Below, piece after piece: positions 13,001-23,650 of a DNA stretch of 64,000 nt. The translations under genes were made by a program, and so were the position numbers. Source of the DNA: Paragorgia papillata (Eukaryota > Cnidaria > Anthozoa > Scleralcyonacea > Coralliidae). The stretch covers positions 322,501 through 386,500 of the forward strand of contig JAWNZC010000346.1 of NCBI GenBank assembly GCA_035771165.1, read 5' to 3'. Positions within the stretch are counted from its first letter, which is position 1. Each line of letters begins with the position of its first letter. The notes under the pieces were generated by a model. It was not told where the DNA came from. It did no database searches and saw nothing but the letters and a program-made list of their open reading frames with translations.

Positions 13001-16000
13001 ACTAATTTAAAAACTTACTCGTAAACGATTAAAGTCATTGTGGATACGTAAAGTGTTAAATTTCTGTCCATTCTTCACATGAGTACGAAAAACTGTCCCT
13101 GCTGCTCCTGGTTCCGCGCCGGTAACTGGAAAAGAAGTCCTGGGGATGAGTTTGTAAAAATCACGTGACGCTAGCCTGCGTACAGAACGTAGCCTGGGCC
13201 AGGTAATTTCATTCTCGCGTCATCAGGGCTAAATCCCCTCATAGCCAATAAAAACGCGCGGAAATTTTAACCAATAAAAAAGCAGAAGTCTTTAGTGGTT
13301 AATTACCTGGCCCATATTCTTTGATTGGGCCAAGGTGCAGGCTACGTCGCATGCGGGACAAATACAGAAACCATGTTACTTTGTGGAAAAAAGTTTACTT
13401 TATGTTTATGAACTGACATATAACTGATATTAACTATTATTCTCCAGATCAGTCAGTATCAATAGTGCAAGACAGTCCAATTAAGTCTCACGTATTTCGC
13501 GTGAAATTCACGCGCAGTGTGAAAGATCAGCAATATGCAATACTGTAAGCTGGAAACTGCGGAATTTGTGCAACTCCGGAAGCTGTTGACATCGTAGTTG
13601 TTTAGCGTTCTACTTAACAATGCAAATACATGTAATGGCATGCAATACACATGCATGCCTATTTACTAATTAAGTGATAGACGTACCGCTAGTTGTTGGA
13701 GAGTAATGGATACAGTTTGGTCTAGAAGTTGAAGCTGTAATAAAAAAGTTAAAAAAATTGTTGTTTTTACTGACGGCAATTGGACCTGTATCTATGCAAA
13801 CTATCAGATAGACGCTGCATCATACACCAAGTGTAAAAAAGTCCCACACTTTATTACTTCCGTCGTCACAATGACAATGAGTAATGGGTAATGATTTATT
13901 TAACGCCGTAAGCACAGGATGTGGTCGCCCAATCATCCAAGCCAGGGGCTCATGTTAAAAGTGCACGACATAGACCTAACGTCGGTGTTGATTTTACGGA
14001 GGGAGGAAAATCGCAGAGCCCTGCGAAAAACCCTCGAAGCACAGGAGAGACCAACTAAACTCTACTCACATGAAATTCAAGTTCGAGAATGGGGTTATTC
14101 CCGGACGGTCACCCATCCAAGTACTAACCCCGTCTTAACTATTAGTGAAGAGGCAGCGCCCTAACAGCACACGCCACCCGTGCTCCACGTACTTAAGCTA
14201 GACGGAAAACAAGAATATAGAAATATAATTAATCATACGCTTGTGGTAAAGCTCGATTCTTAAAGCTATTTCTTTGTTCCAAGACTCGGGATAAATTCTC
14301 AAAGCCGTCGTTGACAATGGCGCCCAAAGAAAGTTTTTTACGACAGACGACACATCACTGTTTCCCGAAAACACTTTCTTTTCACCAAATTCCTGTAAAA
14401 AAATAAAATAAATATTGTGTATAAATTAGCCTGGTTGCTTATAAGAAAAAGATTAAAAAACTTTAATTCATTTTTAGTAGTAGATTATCCAAAAATGTTT
14501 CAAACCCCAGGCAGGGGTCAAACTTGCAACTTGACGCTTTAACCATTGAGCTATTGTCAGCAACCAACTGATTAGTTAATTAGTATCGGTAGCAGAACAG
14601 AAGGATAATTCCAAGATTTTTAAGTAATAGATAATGCATGAGCAGCTGATCTGTATCTGATTTACAAGCAATCTCGTTCCCAGAGCCCACGTTCCCCTTA
14701 TCCAGCGGGCGGGAAACGAAAGGCTCTGGGATAATCCATTCACGCCATTACATACAGGATTCTTGTTATCCGGAAGAAGAGTTATATAGAGTTTACTGTG
14801 TTCATCAGCCAATGAAATATTGATGTGAAACGGATTATCCCAGAGTCTCTCGTTTCCCGGGTGGGGAACGTGGGCTCTGGGAACGACTACGAGATTGATT
14901 TACAAGGCGAGCTACAAGCCAGCCGTAGTAAATCAGATACAGATCGGCTGCGAATGCTTTATTGTACTTATCAAATGCACGCATCTAAATAGCCATGTTT
15001 TCAAACTATTTTTCAAGTTGGAGTGATTTTAGCTAAGTAAATTGAGGAAAAAGTTTATGTACATCAGGACGAATCTGTATGCGATAAACCCTAGTGTCGA
15101 CCATCCTTTTAGTTAAAATTGTTATCGTAACCGGTTATGAATTAGTAAATAAGTACTCCTTCCTTTTTACTAATTATATTTTTTAATTCACCTTGTATAT
15201 TTTCCAATTTGATCCATCCAAAAATCGCAGACTGTATGTTCTAACGTAGTTACGTTCTCCTGACCTGCCAGTTCCCTGCGTGGCAATTCCTGTTATGTCC
15301 CAGCGAATGCGCATGCTCAACGTAACCTAAAGATAGATAAATGAATGAATAGATAGATGTGTAAATAAATAAATAAATAAATAAGTAAATAAATGCATGG
15401 AATAAATTAGTTAAAATGAACAATTAATATTTAATTAAAATATATAAATACAGACAAACAGACAAACAGACAAACAGACAAACAGACAAACAGACAAACA
15501 GACAGACAAACAAACAGACAAACAGACAGACAAACAGACAAACAGACAGACAAACAGACAAATAGACAGACAAACAGACAAACAGACAGACAGACAAACA
15601 GACTGACAAACAGACAGACAAACAGACAGACAAACAAACAAACAAACAAACAAACAAACAAACAAACAAACAAACAAACAGACAAACAGACAAACAGACA
15701 AACCGACAAACAGACAAACAGACAGACAAACAGACAAACAGACAGACAAACAGACAAACAGACAAACAAACAAACAGACAAACAGACATACACATACACA
15801 TACAAACATACAGACACACACACACACACACACACATGTACACAAACAAAGAAAAGTTATCCACTGATTTCAACCAATCACATACCTGCAAGTATTCGTT
15901 AGCCCTAGATGAATGTGGCATCCATGCACTCGAACCATGAAGTCTAGCATTATTGGGATAATAATAATTGCGCGAAGAACCAATTCGTTTTGTAGTTGAC

Positions 16001-19000
16001 GCAGTTAGCTTGTGGCTACCAGACTGAATACCAAATGAAACCATGTCCTCCTCTACGAAAAAATAGAAATCATTTGATAAGAGGCGAACTAATACTGAAT
16101 CAGAGCGCATGCTCACATCACTATAGCCTCTCACATGTGTTAATCGACGTTTTGTTAAAAAAACCCTTCCTGAATTAGTAAACAAGCTAGTCAATTAAAT
16201 ACGTCGACTTTAAAAGCTCAGGTGAAGCTGTTCTCAGTATTTAACTAACAAAAACATTTTCAGACATATAAAAAATAGCGTGCGAGCAGACTGTTACTCG
16301 GCATGGTACTAAAAAGCATTATAATAGTCGCCGCTAGTGTCTGCGCACACTGGCTGGTAAATAGATTGCGGCGTCTGTGTTGCAAACTTGAAAACTGACG
16401 TATAATATTTCAACGGCAACAGTTCTCATCTTTTTGCGAGTTAACCCTCAGAGTACCAGAGGTTTCCATATTGACGAGTAAAATATTGGAGTACACTCTG
16501 GTAGAGGTGTTTGATACTGAAAGTGTTAAGTTCGCCAGCTATATAAAGGTGTAAATGCAGTCATTAAGACAAGTTCATTTTAACTTATTACTGTGTAATC
16601 TGTAGTATAAACCATATTCATAAATGGCCGTGGAATTAATATTCTTTTATGTGCATATAAATTAGCCCCTCTGAACTCGTTTTCATGTGCGAAATTCAAA
16701 AGAATCTTTACTCTAAAACGAGGTTTTAAATCGTCGGCCATTTATGAATAAGGTCTATAAAGATGTTATAGTCAGTTTCAGCTTGCTTTTGAAATTCATT
16801 TGTTAAGCCTGGTTTCCATATGGCCGTAAGAGCCGGCGGCATGGCTGCGGCAAGGGACGATGGTCCAATCATAGACAGTGTTGAATTAGCCAGCAATAAA
16901 AAGCTGTATGCGATTGGACCATTGCCCCTTGCCGCAGCCATGCCGCCGACTCTTACGGCTATATGGAAACCAGGCTTAAATAAACTTTGAATTGAATTCC
17001 TTTGGTAAAATCACGAAGAAGAAGATTATTTGTTGTATAGAATATAATAATAGATACTCATGGTTAATTAAGCATGCAGAAACAAATTGCCGACTTAAAT
17101 TTGTATCTACCTCGCAACGTAGTTCGGAACATTGCAACGTAAGTTCGGAATGTTCATTTCAATTATATATACGTATCGGATTTCAAAAGCAAGCTGAAAC
17201 GGACTACCGTATAATACAGTCATTGAAGTGGCGTTGCAGACTCGCCACGATAAAAGTGATAAAATTTGTTTTGAATTTCATTCTCTGTGTACGGTAGAAA
17301 GAAGAATTCTTCCCTTACAAAAATATTGTCGTGAAACTCGAAGAAATATACTAAAATGGACACTTAATGACTTATTTCTGTCTTCCAGAGGTGAATAAAA
17401 TCGCCTGGTGTTAGGAGGTGTTTACATGAGCCCTCTTGGTATGGCTAGCCCTAGTAAGAGGGGATGGAAGTAACCTCGTGTGCTGGATTTCACCTCGCGT
17501 TGGTTTGTTTACCGACTTGTGCAACTTTCCTACGAAGTCCGAAATCATGTTTTCGCAAACAGGATCTGAATTTATAACAAACACATGAACAAACACAACT
17601 TGAAACACAACCAAAAATATTAGTCAGAAGCAAAAAAGGCAAACTTTACCGCAGTGTATACTGAGCTTCGATCTGCTAGCCCTCCTAAGAAGACCAGCCC
17701 TCTTGAGTGCGTTTACATGGGAAATTTCCGGCCCTCCTATAGGCGAGATCTCGGGTTGTCAATAGCGAGATTTGGCCTAGGAGCGGGATCTCGGTAAAAC
17801 AGGGCTAGCTGAGAGGAAATTGTTAAGAGGATTCAAAACGCGTTTTCATCGACGAAGGTTCCAAATTAATACGAAGCTCAGACAAAGATGTTGCAATCAA
17901 CAATGACAGACGTCATTCGCACTCGCAGAGCTATTGTCTAACTGTTCCAACATGTTTAAACATGCCCTCTTCATAAACATTCCAAGCATATCGAGTTGGA
18001 ATAGCCAAACTGATTTGCATGTGGAAATTGCTAATTGCTTGTCAGCACTGCCAATTAAATATTGGCTCCGGTGGTAAATAAATAGAGACGTCCTAATGTT
18101 TAGCAGTTTTGAAGTGATAAAGTGTTACGTTTCTAAAATATTGTTGCAATTCTTAATTTTCGCGTCTCGCTAATTCACTAGATCAAGTTAGTTGTTGAAC
18201 GACTTCCTGCTTGGAATTTGATTGGTGTCTGATTAATTTATTTCTTATTGCCAGTCTTGGTTGTTCAAAAACGAATAACTAAATCAAATTCAAAACAAGT
18301 AAATTCCGCATAACCGCATAGATTTAAAAGCTGGCAGGAGACGTGACTGAGTTGAGGTGCTGTTAGTTCCCAACTTACAACTTCCTGGGACGATCACGCG
18401 AGTTGCAATATGTTGCGCGCGCATGATTTTGGCAATGCCAGCAGTGGCGGATAGAGTTATGAACTTCATTTGTTATTATTCTGGAAATGTACTTGAAACA
18501 GTATTATTTTGGTGATCTTTTTTTCGCTTTTCCGCACGCTGGCTTTGAGTGAAGCGCGCGAAAATGCGTGCACAACACAACACAACACCTAGTTACAACG
18601 TAAGGTTTAGAAATTTGAAAGCTGCATTAAATTGTACAAGAAACCTAAAAAATGAGAGTTTGAAAATTTTTTTTAAAATAAACGAATTAAAACGTCAAAA
18701 GCTTGCCTATATCCCGAGTAGTGCTGTTGCCAATTCAAGAACCTCGTGACATGATCGATATCGGTGAAGGTCAATTTAATTTGAAAAACACTTCACCCTT
18801 TTAAATAATCGTGCGTGATATCATACTTAGCAGCAAATCTTCTATGCATATAATAAAATAAAAGTAGCGTGCTGCGTACGCAGTGTAGAAATAACAATCG
18901 AAATATAGTAAGGTTAGATATACTGCCGAAACAGAGAACGTAGGAATCTAACGTTTCGAGCGAAGGCCCTCCGTCAGAGAGAAATATATGGCTACTCAGA

Positions 19001-22000
19001 ATAAATACTAATAAACACGATTCCTATACCAAATAACAAAATACGATTTCTTAAAAATTATAAGAATCCGCGGAAGCCCTGATAAAATTGATGCTTTAAT
19101 TTGACAAATGTTGCTCCCAAATAAATTCTTTGAAACGTTTCTTGGAGTGGTTATATAAAATGGGATAAATTATACTTAATTGTTTGGTATTTGGCTTGTT
19201 GATTCAGACTTACATATTTCGATCTCACGAAGGCCGAAGTCAACAGACCGAAAAGTTCAGCAGTTGGGTAACTAACACGATATGTCCACAAACTAAACGC
19301 GTTTTACGACCCAAATAATATATGAAATTGACTTATTAATTCTATCAGAGAAAGTAAACAAGATTAAATTATCTTTTTAAATAAATAATCGTTTAATACC
19401 CATATTTACACGATCGCAATCGAGAGGAATTGCGCATTAGTGTGTAAATGCACACTAATGCGCAATTTCGATCGAAATCTGGATCTATATTACACTTCGG
19501 TTTTCTCTTGGAGGTGTTGATATATAGAACAGCCGTTTTTGCCAAGATCCCGTTCTAAGAATTGTTTTGATTTTCAGGAGAGGAGAGCCAGCCATCCTTT
19601 GCGAGATCTCGCTGTTGACCAACCGAGATCTCACCCAGGAGGCTGGCCTTCTTAAAAGGGCTAAAAAGAGCCTCCTCGAAAGACTGGAAAATAAAATTCC
19701 CATGTAAATGCGAGGTTAAACCCAGTCCTCTTACTGCTGACATGAAGCAGATTGACAGTCCAATCGGATCGCGAGAATTTACATGAGAATCCAATCTGCT
19801 TGGAACACTATTTTCTGTGCTTCCCTCAATGTCTGCCATTTAGCACGACACGCACTAACTTCACACTCATGTGAAGTCATTTTCAACACATTCAAGTCGA
19901 TCCTCGCTTGAATCTCAAGTCAATCCACTCCACTGCGTGGATTGACTTCAGCCATTCGTTTGGATCATATCGAAAACTTTCAATCTTCTTCAAGTAAACA
20001 CAACAAGGAGAAACAACATGGGAGATTTGACTTGAACACTCAATCCACTTCATGTAAAGAGCCCTCTTACAGCCCTCTTATAGCCCTCCTAGGAGGCATG
20101 GCCCTCTCCGTATAAACAACCGGGCTTCGAAATACTGATTTCGGTTTGAGATCTATATGAACTCAAAAAAATATTTCATCAGGATATCCAAACACCTCGA
20201 AGTTGGTTAAAAAACTCAGCTATAATGCTATATCGTCTATTTTTTTCAACCCCACTTTTGTGTTTGGATATCCTGATGAAACACGATGCGGATCCTTCTG
20301 GTGTATGATATACCATTTCCATCGTAAAGATATCTACACATTTTCATTTGAATCAAGCCAATTCAGAGTTAAGATCCGCTCTTTGTTAAAAACAGGAACT
20401 TTATTAATTAACAGTGCAACTAAAAATTTTACATAATTCAAATTAACCAACGCATCCCACTGCATTTGTTTACGGCAATTTAATCGCCCTGTAAAGCTCC
20501 TCATCAAAAGAAATGAATGTTTTTTAAATCAATATCTGTAAATCGCATACAGATTCATCTTGATTTACTTTTTCCTCAATTTACAATTGCAAAGAATGCG
20601 GTATATGGCCTTAGGCCAAAAAGCGCATCTTGCTGTATTTTTTGTTAACTTGCGACGGCAACGACGGTTGAAGGCACAGTGTAAATTTGATACGGGAGTA
20701 TAAGTTAAACAATTATAAGAAAGGATTAAAGATACGTAAGTAATATTCAGTATACATAGTACATGGGACACAACCCTCTATATATCATATATATCATCTA
20801 TATTTCTCAAACTCATTAATAATTCATGAGCCGAAAACAAAGGAAATCAGTACCGAGACGGTGGTTTGGATATCGGAGGAAGAAATTACATAAATTAAGC
20901 CAACTTTCGCCTCGATTTTCTCTTAAAATACTGATCTGTTTGAGAAGCTATATCATACACTCGGAAGAATGTTTCATCAGGATTCCAAACACCTCGAAAT
21001 TTGTTAAAAAACTTCGGCTTCGCCTCGGTTTTCAACAAAAGTCTCGGTGTTTGGATATCCTGATGAAACACTCCTCCTCGTGTATGATATATTACATCTA
21101 TATATCATCCATATATCTTTTGTCTTGTTTTTGACTCATATTTTGGGCTCTCAAGATTTTTTTCATTTCAACAATACCTATTTTTTCAACTTTCAAGACA
21201 TTTTTGTGGAGGTCCCCCCTTAAACTGGTCCGCCCTGTCCTAAATCCGGCACTGATTACATAATGGTGTGGTCATTTGGCATGGAGCGCAACTGAACTTC
21301 AAATGACAATCGCAACGAAAAAGAGATTTAAAACGAAAAAGAGATTTAATAAAGTGAAAACCAGCACGCGTCTATATATACGCTCGTCATTGTCTTGTGC
21401 GTATATACAGAAGGAAGTTGATACTTCCCACGTTCCTGCTGTGAGAATACACAATAGAAATAAGACGTGTTTGAACTTGTATAAAAAAATACACTACAGA
21501 ATGTTGGGAATTGTCGCAATTCCACTAAGCTAAACTCGTATTTCATAAACTTTAAGTGCCGATACAGAGTTTTCGACCTTTGTGAAAAGAAGCGATACTT
21601 TTACGTATAAAAACACCGCTTCAACAATCCAATGTTTAACTTCTGTCATTGCAGTAAAATTGGAGTCTTCGCTTCAATTATTATAATGTTGTGTATTAAC
21701 AATAACCAGAATGATATATGGACGTCTTGGATTTATTTCCGTGTTAAATGGAATTTATCTCCGACTGTGCGCAAGGGTAAAAATTATCTATATACTTTTG
21801 GCACTAATTGAGCACTTTGGAAACGTTTCCGCTGTAGACGCGGTGAAAGATGGCAGTTATTTTAACGTCAACACGGTCAACAGAATCCTATTAAAAATAT
21901 AAACCTTCTTGGACATTGCAAAAATAAGTAATTGAATATACAATAAAACAGCAGTGATCTATTTTAAATGCAAGGACTTAATAAAATGCTTATCATTCAA

Positions 22001-23650
22001 CTTTTAAGCAAATTAAATTGTATTCAGACGTTTTCTTAACGAAAGAGATTTTAATTATTTCAAAAAGATACTCTTAATGCAACAAACTATAGAGCTAATG
22101 GGACATTTTTTACTGCGACTGCGCCGTGATTTTTTTGCCGACGTATAGAATTACTGCCATCGTTTGCAATTGTGTAAATTCCCGCCAGTAAATTCGTTTG
22201 ACGACTTTTCGTACGTCTGACCGGCTAACCGGGCTGACTCGTGTCGCGAAATTCTTTCCTCGGACGCAAAAGGAGATTTGAATTAACGTTTTAGATTTGT
22301 TTACATCTAAACTGAACCAATTCTCCTTTGTAAATTTAGTTTACGCGAGTTTTAAAACCACAGTAAGATCCTAATCAATCGCGTGATCCAAGTTAATCGA
22401 GATAAACCCGGCTTATGTAATCAGCACCTAAAAAAGAGGGTCAAATTTCTTGACGCCTCTTGATCAGAAAATCGCATCAAAATTCGAGCATGTTCGTCGA
22501 AATAAGCGGTGATTAGAAAACTTTATATCGCCAGTAAAATCCCCCGGTAGAAAGTTTATACTCAAGTAATATCATATCACGGTTCCGTCAGCAAACAAAC
22601 TGAAGTCTCGCCAAAACTCGCTAGGGTATAGGGCCTTAACTAAAATTTCTTTCAAGAATCAAGCGTTGAATAAAAAAATTTATTTTTTTTAAATTGGACG
22701 TTGAAAGAGTTTAAAGTGATATACAACGCTGTTTATTTTCCGCCGTTGGTCCGGCCAGATTTCTTAAGAGAGAGAGAGAGAGAGAGGTCCGTCTATGTAA
22801 CCTTTTATATTTTATTCTGGTTCAGACAGCAGACGATTTTTGAAAGAGGATGTCCGCCGTTTGGTATAACAGGAAATGGCAATTTAAATTACGAGAAAAT
22901 TTACATACCGGTTTTTCCACCTTGGCTGAGGAACGCTCCTTGGAAATTATCGTTCGTACAACTGACTCCAATTCTACCACCGCTGCCTCCACCGCCCAGA
23001 TTTCGTCCTAATCCTCCAACGACTTCTATCCTACCAGCTCCGGAGAGTGTCGTACAGGTGATCGCTATTCCCCCACCGCTACCACCGCCTGATTTTCGAC
23101 CACCTTGTCCGTGTTCACCGTTTACGCGAATAGCACCGTCGACGGTTGCTTGGGTAGAACGTATTGTTAAAAGTCCTCCTCCTTTGCCACCGTTGCCACC
23201 TTTGCTACCAGCGCTATTGACGTTCAAGGTCGAGCCGTACGGAACGGCCTGATCGACTTCGAGGTTCTTCCCACTTTCAGCTCCGCCGCGACCTCCATGA
23301 CTGCCGCCAGAACTCCCTGGTCCTGCCCCAGAGTTGGCCTCCTGGTTGTAGCCCATAGCGAGGACAACCGACGGTCGCAAGGTTAGATCGCCAGAGATTT
23401 CAAACGAATGGCTACTCGCCGACGATGTTGTCTCGAGGAGAACATCGCTCTTGATATCCAGAGAAGTGAAACGGTGTACACCAGGCGAGAAGCGACAAGG
23501 CGAAGTTATCGCTGTCGTACTGGGCGAAGATGGACATGGAGGTAGGTTGGCCTTCGTATGGGCGATACCACTAAGTATTACAAATACAAGGAAACACTCC
23601 TTTCTTGACACGATTCTATAGCTTACCATTTTGGCGTGTCGAAATACCAT
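1..23650 (-). CDS. Giant secreted glycine-rich modular protein with F5/8 type C domain (3' end outside window)
   Basis: Seventeen exons join in one frame, minus strand: 23650-22909, 16052-15886, 15326-15192, 14392-14239, 13734-13687, 13125-13019, 11187-11148, 10746-7262, 6731-6435, 5810-5771, 5401-4742, 4122-3916, 3351-3089, 2995-2772, 2605-2417, 1461-1162, 252-1 (continues). All junctions are GT-AG with matching phases; the 2772 donor is the least certain. About 2,436 residues are seen. Order: signal peptide (hydrophobic core CFLVFVILSGIA); glycine-rich module A split by a discoidin domain (residues 248-415); module B with six 92-residue repeats (465-1626) and a glycine-rich tail; module C (1726-2115); module D (2116 on). 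Recurring motifs are GAVxxLLP, GSGGGSGG, GGGGSGGRI, GGPGTVYL and LRIDN. No membrane segment is seen. The sequence suggests an extracellular beta-solenoid matrix protein; I do not recognise a named family. The start could instead be the Met at 23629. Whether the 23.6 kb is one transcript needs RNA evidence, but the frames argue for it. Confidence 0.85.
253..1161. other. Intron of giant gene between exons 16 and 17
   Basis: AT-rich intron with consensus ends. No coding sequence or clear repeat was seen in it; the small open frame at 601-786 has no recognisable features. Confidence 0.5.
1516..2380. repeat. CA-rich minisatellite (CACACTCACACCCACA type)
   Basis: The stretch is built from CACTCA, CACCCA and CATACG words with a higher-order period of roughly 130 bp, seen from the recurring ACACGCATACGTTCACTCAC blocks. 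It fills most of the giant-gene intron between 1462 and 2416. Confidence 0.85.
3386..3876. repeat. 22-bp minisatellite (GATCCACATGTGTTCTGCATGT type)
   Basis: Over 20 degenerate copies of a unit with GATCCACATG, TGTTCTGCATGT or CACGTG. It fills the intron between the exons ending at 3916 and starting at 3351. Each copy carries CACATG or CACGTG, an E-box form. Confidence 0.88.
4240..4700. repeat. Foldback repeat with reiterated CACTCGAGAACAA / GCCTCGTGATTTTC blocks
   Basis: Ends CATAAACTCG and CGTTTATGA with TTACCAGGGGTTGCAAACAC and its inverse at 4660-4680 bracket four inner blocks in alternating orientation. It lies in the giant-gene intron between 4123 and 4741. A flank at 4250 resembles the ACTCATTAATAATTCATGAG family. 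Confidence 0.5.
5425..5757. repeat. Compound microsatellite: GTCATC, GGAGGGAG and AAAT blocks
   Basis: Three adjacent simple repeats: 5425-5530 (ATC/GTC), 5556-5720 (GAGGGAGG) and 5727-5757 (AAAT). They occupy the giant-gene intron between the exons at 5401 and 5771. Confidence 0.9.
5889..6385. mobile_element. pogo/Tc1-like MITE with TA duplication
   Basis: Terminal inverted repeats CAGTTGAAGCTCTCGTGAGC and its counterpart ending GAGAGCTTCGACTG are flanked by TA on both sides, as for the Tc1/mariner/pogo superfamily. The interior holds about seven copies of GGTCGCTTACGAGA-like words in both orientations. It is 497 bp, non-coding, in an intron of the giant gene. Confidence 0.75.
6910..7235. 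repeat. CAA/CAC trinucleotide microsatellite
   Basis: About 320 bp of CAA, CAC and ACC triplets inside the giant-gene intron 6732-7261. It creates long low-complexity open frames on both strands that are not genes. Confidence 0.92.
7262..10746 (-). CDS. 3.5-kb exon with six 92-residue solenoid-like repeats
   Basis: The exon encodes 1,161 residues and starts at acceptor tttgtag|GTGCAG, phase 1. After a module head (GAVSWFILDKNF) there are six consecutive repeats of exactly 92 residues (about 9886-8231). Each has SxIRxSxxDVxGxF, EGWDxLxV, GxMxIEF, QVxGxLQI, VSIRGL and RTxxIxVxSxG. Alternating hydrophobic short strands and frequent glycine turns suggest a right-handed beta-solenoid (inference). 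NxT/S sequons are common. The end of the exon turns glycine-rich (AGGLGPGAG, GGRGGGKIYFEIF, VQLDGTVQTSGEAGK) and its donor is gtaagt, phase 0. The Met at 10786 is inside the upstream intron and is not a start. Confidence 0.85.
8507..9058 (-). repeat. 552-bp coding tandem duplication, copy 2 (solenoid repeats 4 and 5)
   Basis: Second copy of the duplicated pair of 92-residue units. The last part of repeat 5 differs more from repeat 3 and grades into repeat 6, so the duplication boundary probably lies within repeat 5. Confidence 0.8.
9059..9610 (-). repeat. 552-bp coding tandem duplication, copy 1 (solenoid repeats 2 and 3)
   Basis: This 552-bp block, two 92-residue units, is followed by a nearly identical block at 8507-9058. 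Differences are few and scattered. The very high DNA identity next to the more diverged repeats 1 and 6 shows a recent in-frame duplication or gene conversion. Confidence 0.85.
10868..10962. repeat. (GAAC)n microsatellite
   Basis: About 23 perfect tetranucleotide copies, in the intron just upstream of the 3.5-kb exon. Confidence 0.95.
11948..12493. repeat. 33-bp minisatellite, about 16 copies
   Basis: Unit begins CATATTGGTGCACAGAAACA and ends ATGGTGGT, with few substitutions and one 3-bp insertion. Because 33 is a multiple of three, several frames on both strands stay open; these are artefacts. It lies in the giant-gene intron between 11188 and 13018. Confidence 0.93.
13190..13335. repeat. 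Dispersed repeat, GGGCCAGGTAA family, copy 1
   Basis: It shares CATCAGGGCTAAATCCCC, ATAGCCAATAAAAACG and the ends GGGCCAGGTAA / TTACCTGGCCC with 47998-48170, so it is a short inverted-end repeat family. Confidence 0.6.
13914..14186 (-). repeat. 5S-rRNA-derived SINE (SINE3-like), copy 1
   Basis: In minus orientation it reads GCACGGGTGGCGTGTGCTGT, TTAAGAC-GGGGTTAGTACT, TTGGATGGGTGACCG, then CTCACATGAG-like and CTCTCCTGTGCTTCGAGGGT. GTTAGTACTTGGATGGGTGACC is the 5S rRNA internal control region (box C). The copy is truncated. Confidence 0.7.
14239..16052 (-). CDS. F5/8 type C (discoidin) domain exons of the giant gene
   Basis: Three exons (16052-15886, 15326-15192, 14392-14239) encode about 150 residues in the canonical discoidin order: start FGIQSGSHKLTAS, then ARLHGSSAWMP, then IRWDITGIATQGTG with YVRTYSLRFLDGSNW, and end FSGNSDVSS, ALRIYPESWN and IALRIELY. 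A 48-nt exon at 13734-13687 then links back into the glycine-rich module. Discoidin domains usually bind carbohydrate, lipid or matrix protein, so this part probably tethers the molecule. The intron between the first two exons holds a long ACAG/ACAA microsatellite, and that between the second and third holds a foldback element. Confidence 0.88.
14636..14960. mobile_element. Nested foldback repeats in a discoidin-domain intron
   Basis: Outer arms GATCTGTATCTGATTTAC (14650s) and GTAAATCAGATACAGATC (14930s) enclose inner arms GTTCCCAGAGCCCACGTTCC and GGAACGTGGGCTCTGGGAAC. The outer arm family recurs at 34262-34400. Confidence 0.7.
15451..15838. repeat. (ACAG/ACAA)n microsatellite ending in (AC)n
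   Basis: Nearly 340 bp of mixed ACAG and ACAA tetranucleotides followed by ACAT and AC runs. It starts 48 bp past the donor of the first discoidin exon. Long Ser-Val-Cys-Leu open frames on the minus strand are artefacts. Confidence 0.95.
16807..16975. mobile_element. Foldback MITE with TTAA duplication
   Basis: 169 bp with arms GCCTGGTTTCCATATGGCCG and its inverse, and TTAA on both sides (16803-16806, 16976-16979). The inner arms CGGCGGCATGGCTGCGGCAA also pair. TTAA target sites are typical of piggyBac-type elements. Confidence 0.75.
18868..18993 (-). repeat. Dispersed repeat with hammerhead-like motif, copy 1
   Basis: It contains TACTGCCGAAACAGAGAACG and AACGTTTCGAGCGAAGGCCC; on the minus strand the latter ends CGAAACGTT after a CTGACGGAGGG-like motif. 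Other copies lie at 31487-31613, 42106-42222, 44832-45133 and 54628-54819. Confidence 0.75.
20806..21110 (+). mobile_element. ACTCATTAATAATTCATGAG foldback family, copy at 20.8 kb
   Basis: Starts CTCAAACTCATTAATAATTC and runs into arms CATCAGGAT-CCAAACACCTCG and CGGTGTTTGGATATCCTGAT. Related copies: 20165-20290 (inner arms only), 30812-31354 and 42656-42830. Confidence 0.7.
22216..22430 (-). mobile_element. GTTTACATGAGCCGG MITE family, truncated copy
   Basis: It shares GACTCGTGTC-CGAAATTCTT, TTTACATCTAAACT, AGTTTACGCGAGTTT and GATCCTAATCAATC with 44163-44362 and 63771-64000, but lacks one end. Confidence 0.7.
22909..23650 (-). CDS. First exon of the giant gene: signal peptide and glycine-rich module A
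   Basis: The exon encodes about 247 residues. Two in-frame Met codons (23650, 23629) precede a basic stretch and a hydrophobic core, giving a signal peptide probably cut near AHTKA. The rest is a glycine-rich unit with HGGRGG, YGSTLNVNSAGSKGGNGG, VDGAIRVNGE and GGGGSGGRIGVSC, the same order of motifs seen in the later modules. The donor at 22909/22908 (ACCG|gtatgt) leaves phase 1, matching the phase-1 acceptor of the discoidin exon at 16052. The antisense strand here is also open (22701-23252) but only mirrors the glycine-rich codons. Confidence 0.8.

Larger units (their letters stand above)
16053..22908. other. Large first intron of the giant gene
   Basis: It holds transposon remnants: the TTAA element at 16807, clusters of GCCCTCCT and GAGATCTCG words at 17415-17830 and 19560-20125, a tRNA/hammerhead-type repeat at 18868-18993, a perfect palindrome at 19429-19466, foldback copies at 20165-20290 and 20806-21110, and a GTTTACATGAGCC-family copy at 22216-22430. 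A (GA)n run is at 22767-22787. No exon was recognised. Confidence 0.6.

Noticed and set aside
15424..15845. Ser-Val-Cys-Leu-Phe-rich open frames
   Set aside because: Products of the ACAG/ACAA microsatellite; the real exon ends at 15886.
17415..20125. One large transposon with GCCCTCCT ends
   Set aside because: The end words recur in the same direction as well as inverted, and no duplication or coding core was found; it looks like a cluster of several degraded repeats.
22701..23252. Plus-strand proline-rich open frame
   Set aside because: Antisense of glycine-rich codons of exon 1 of the giant gene.
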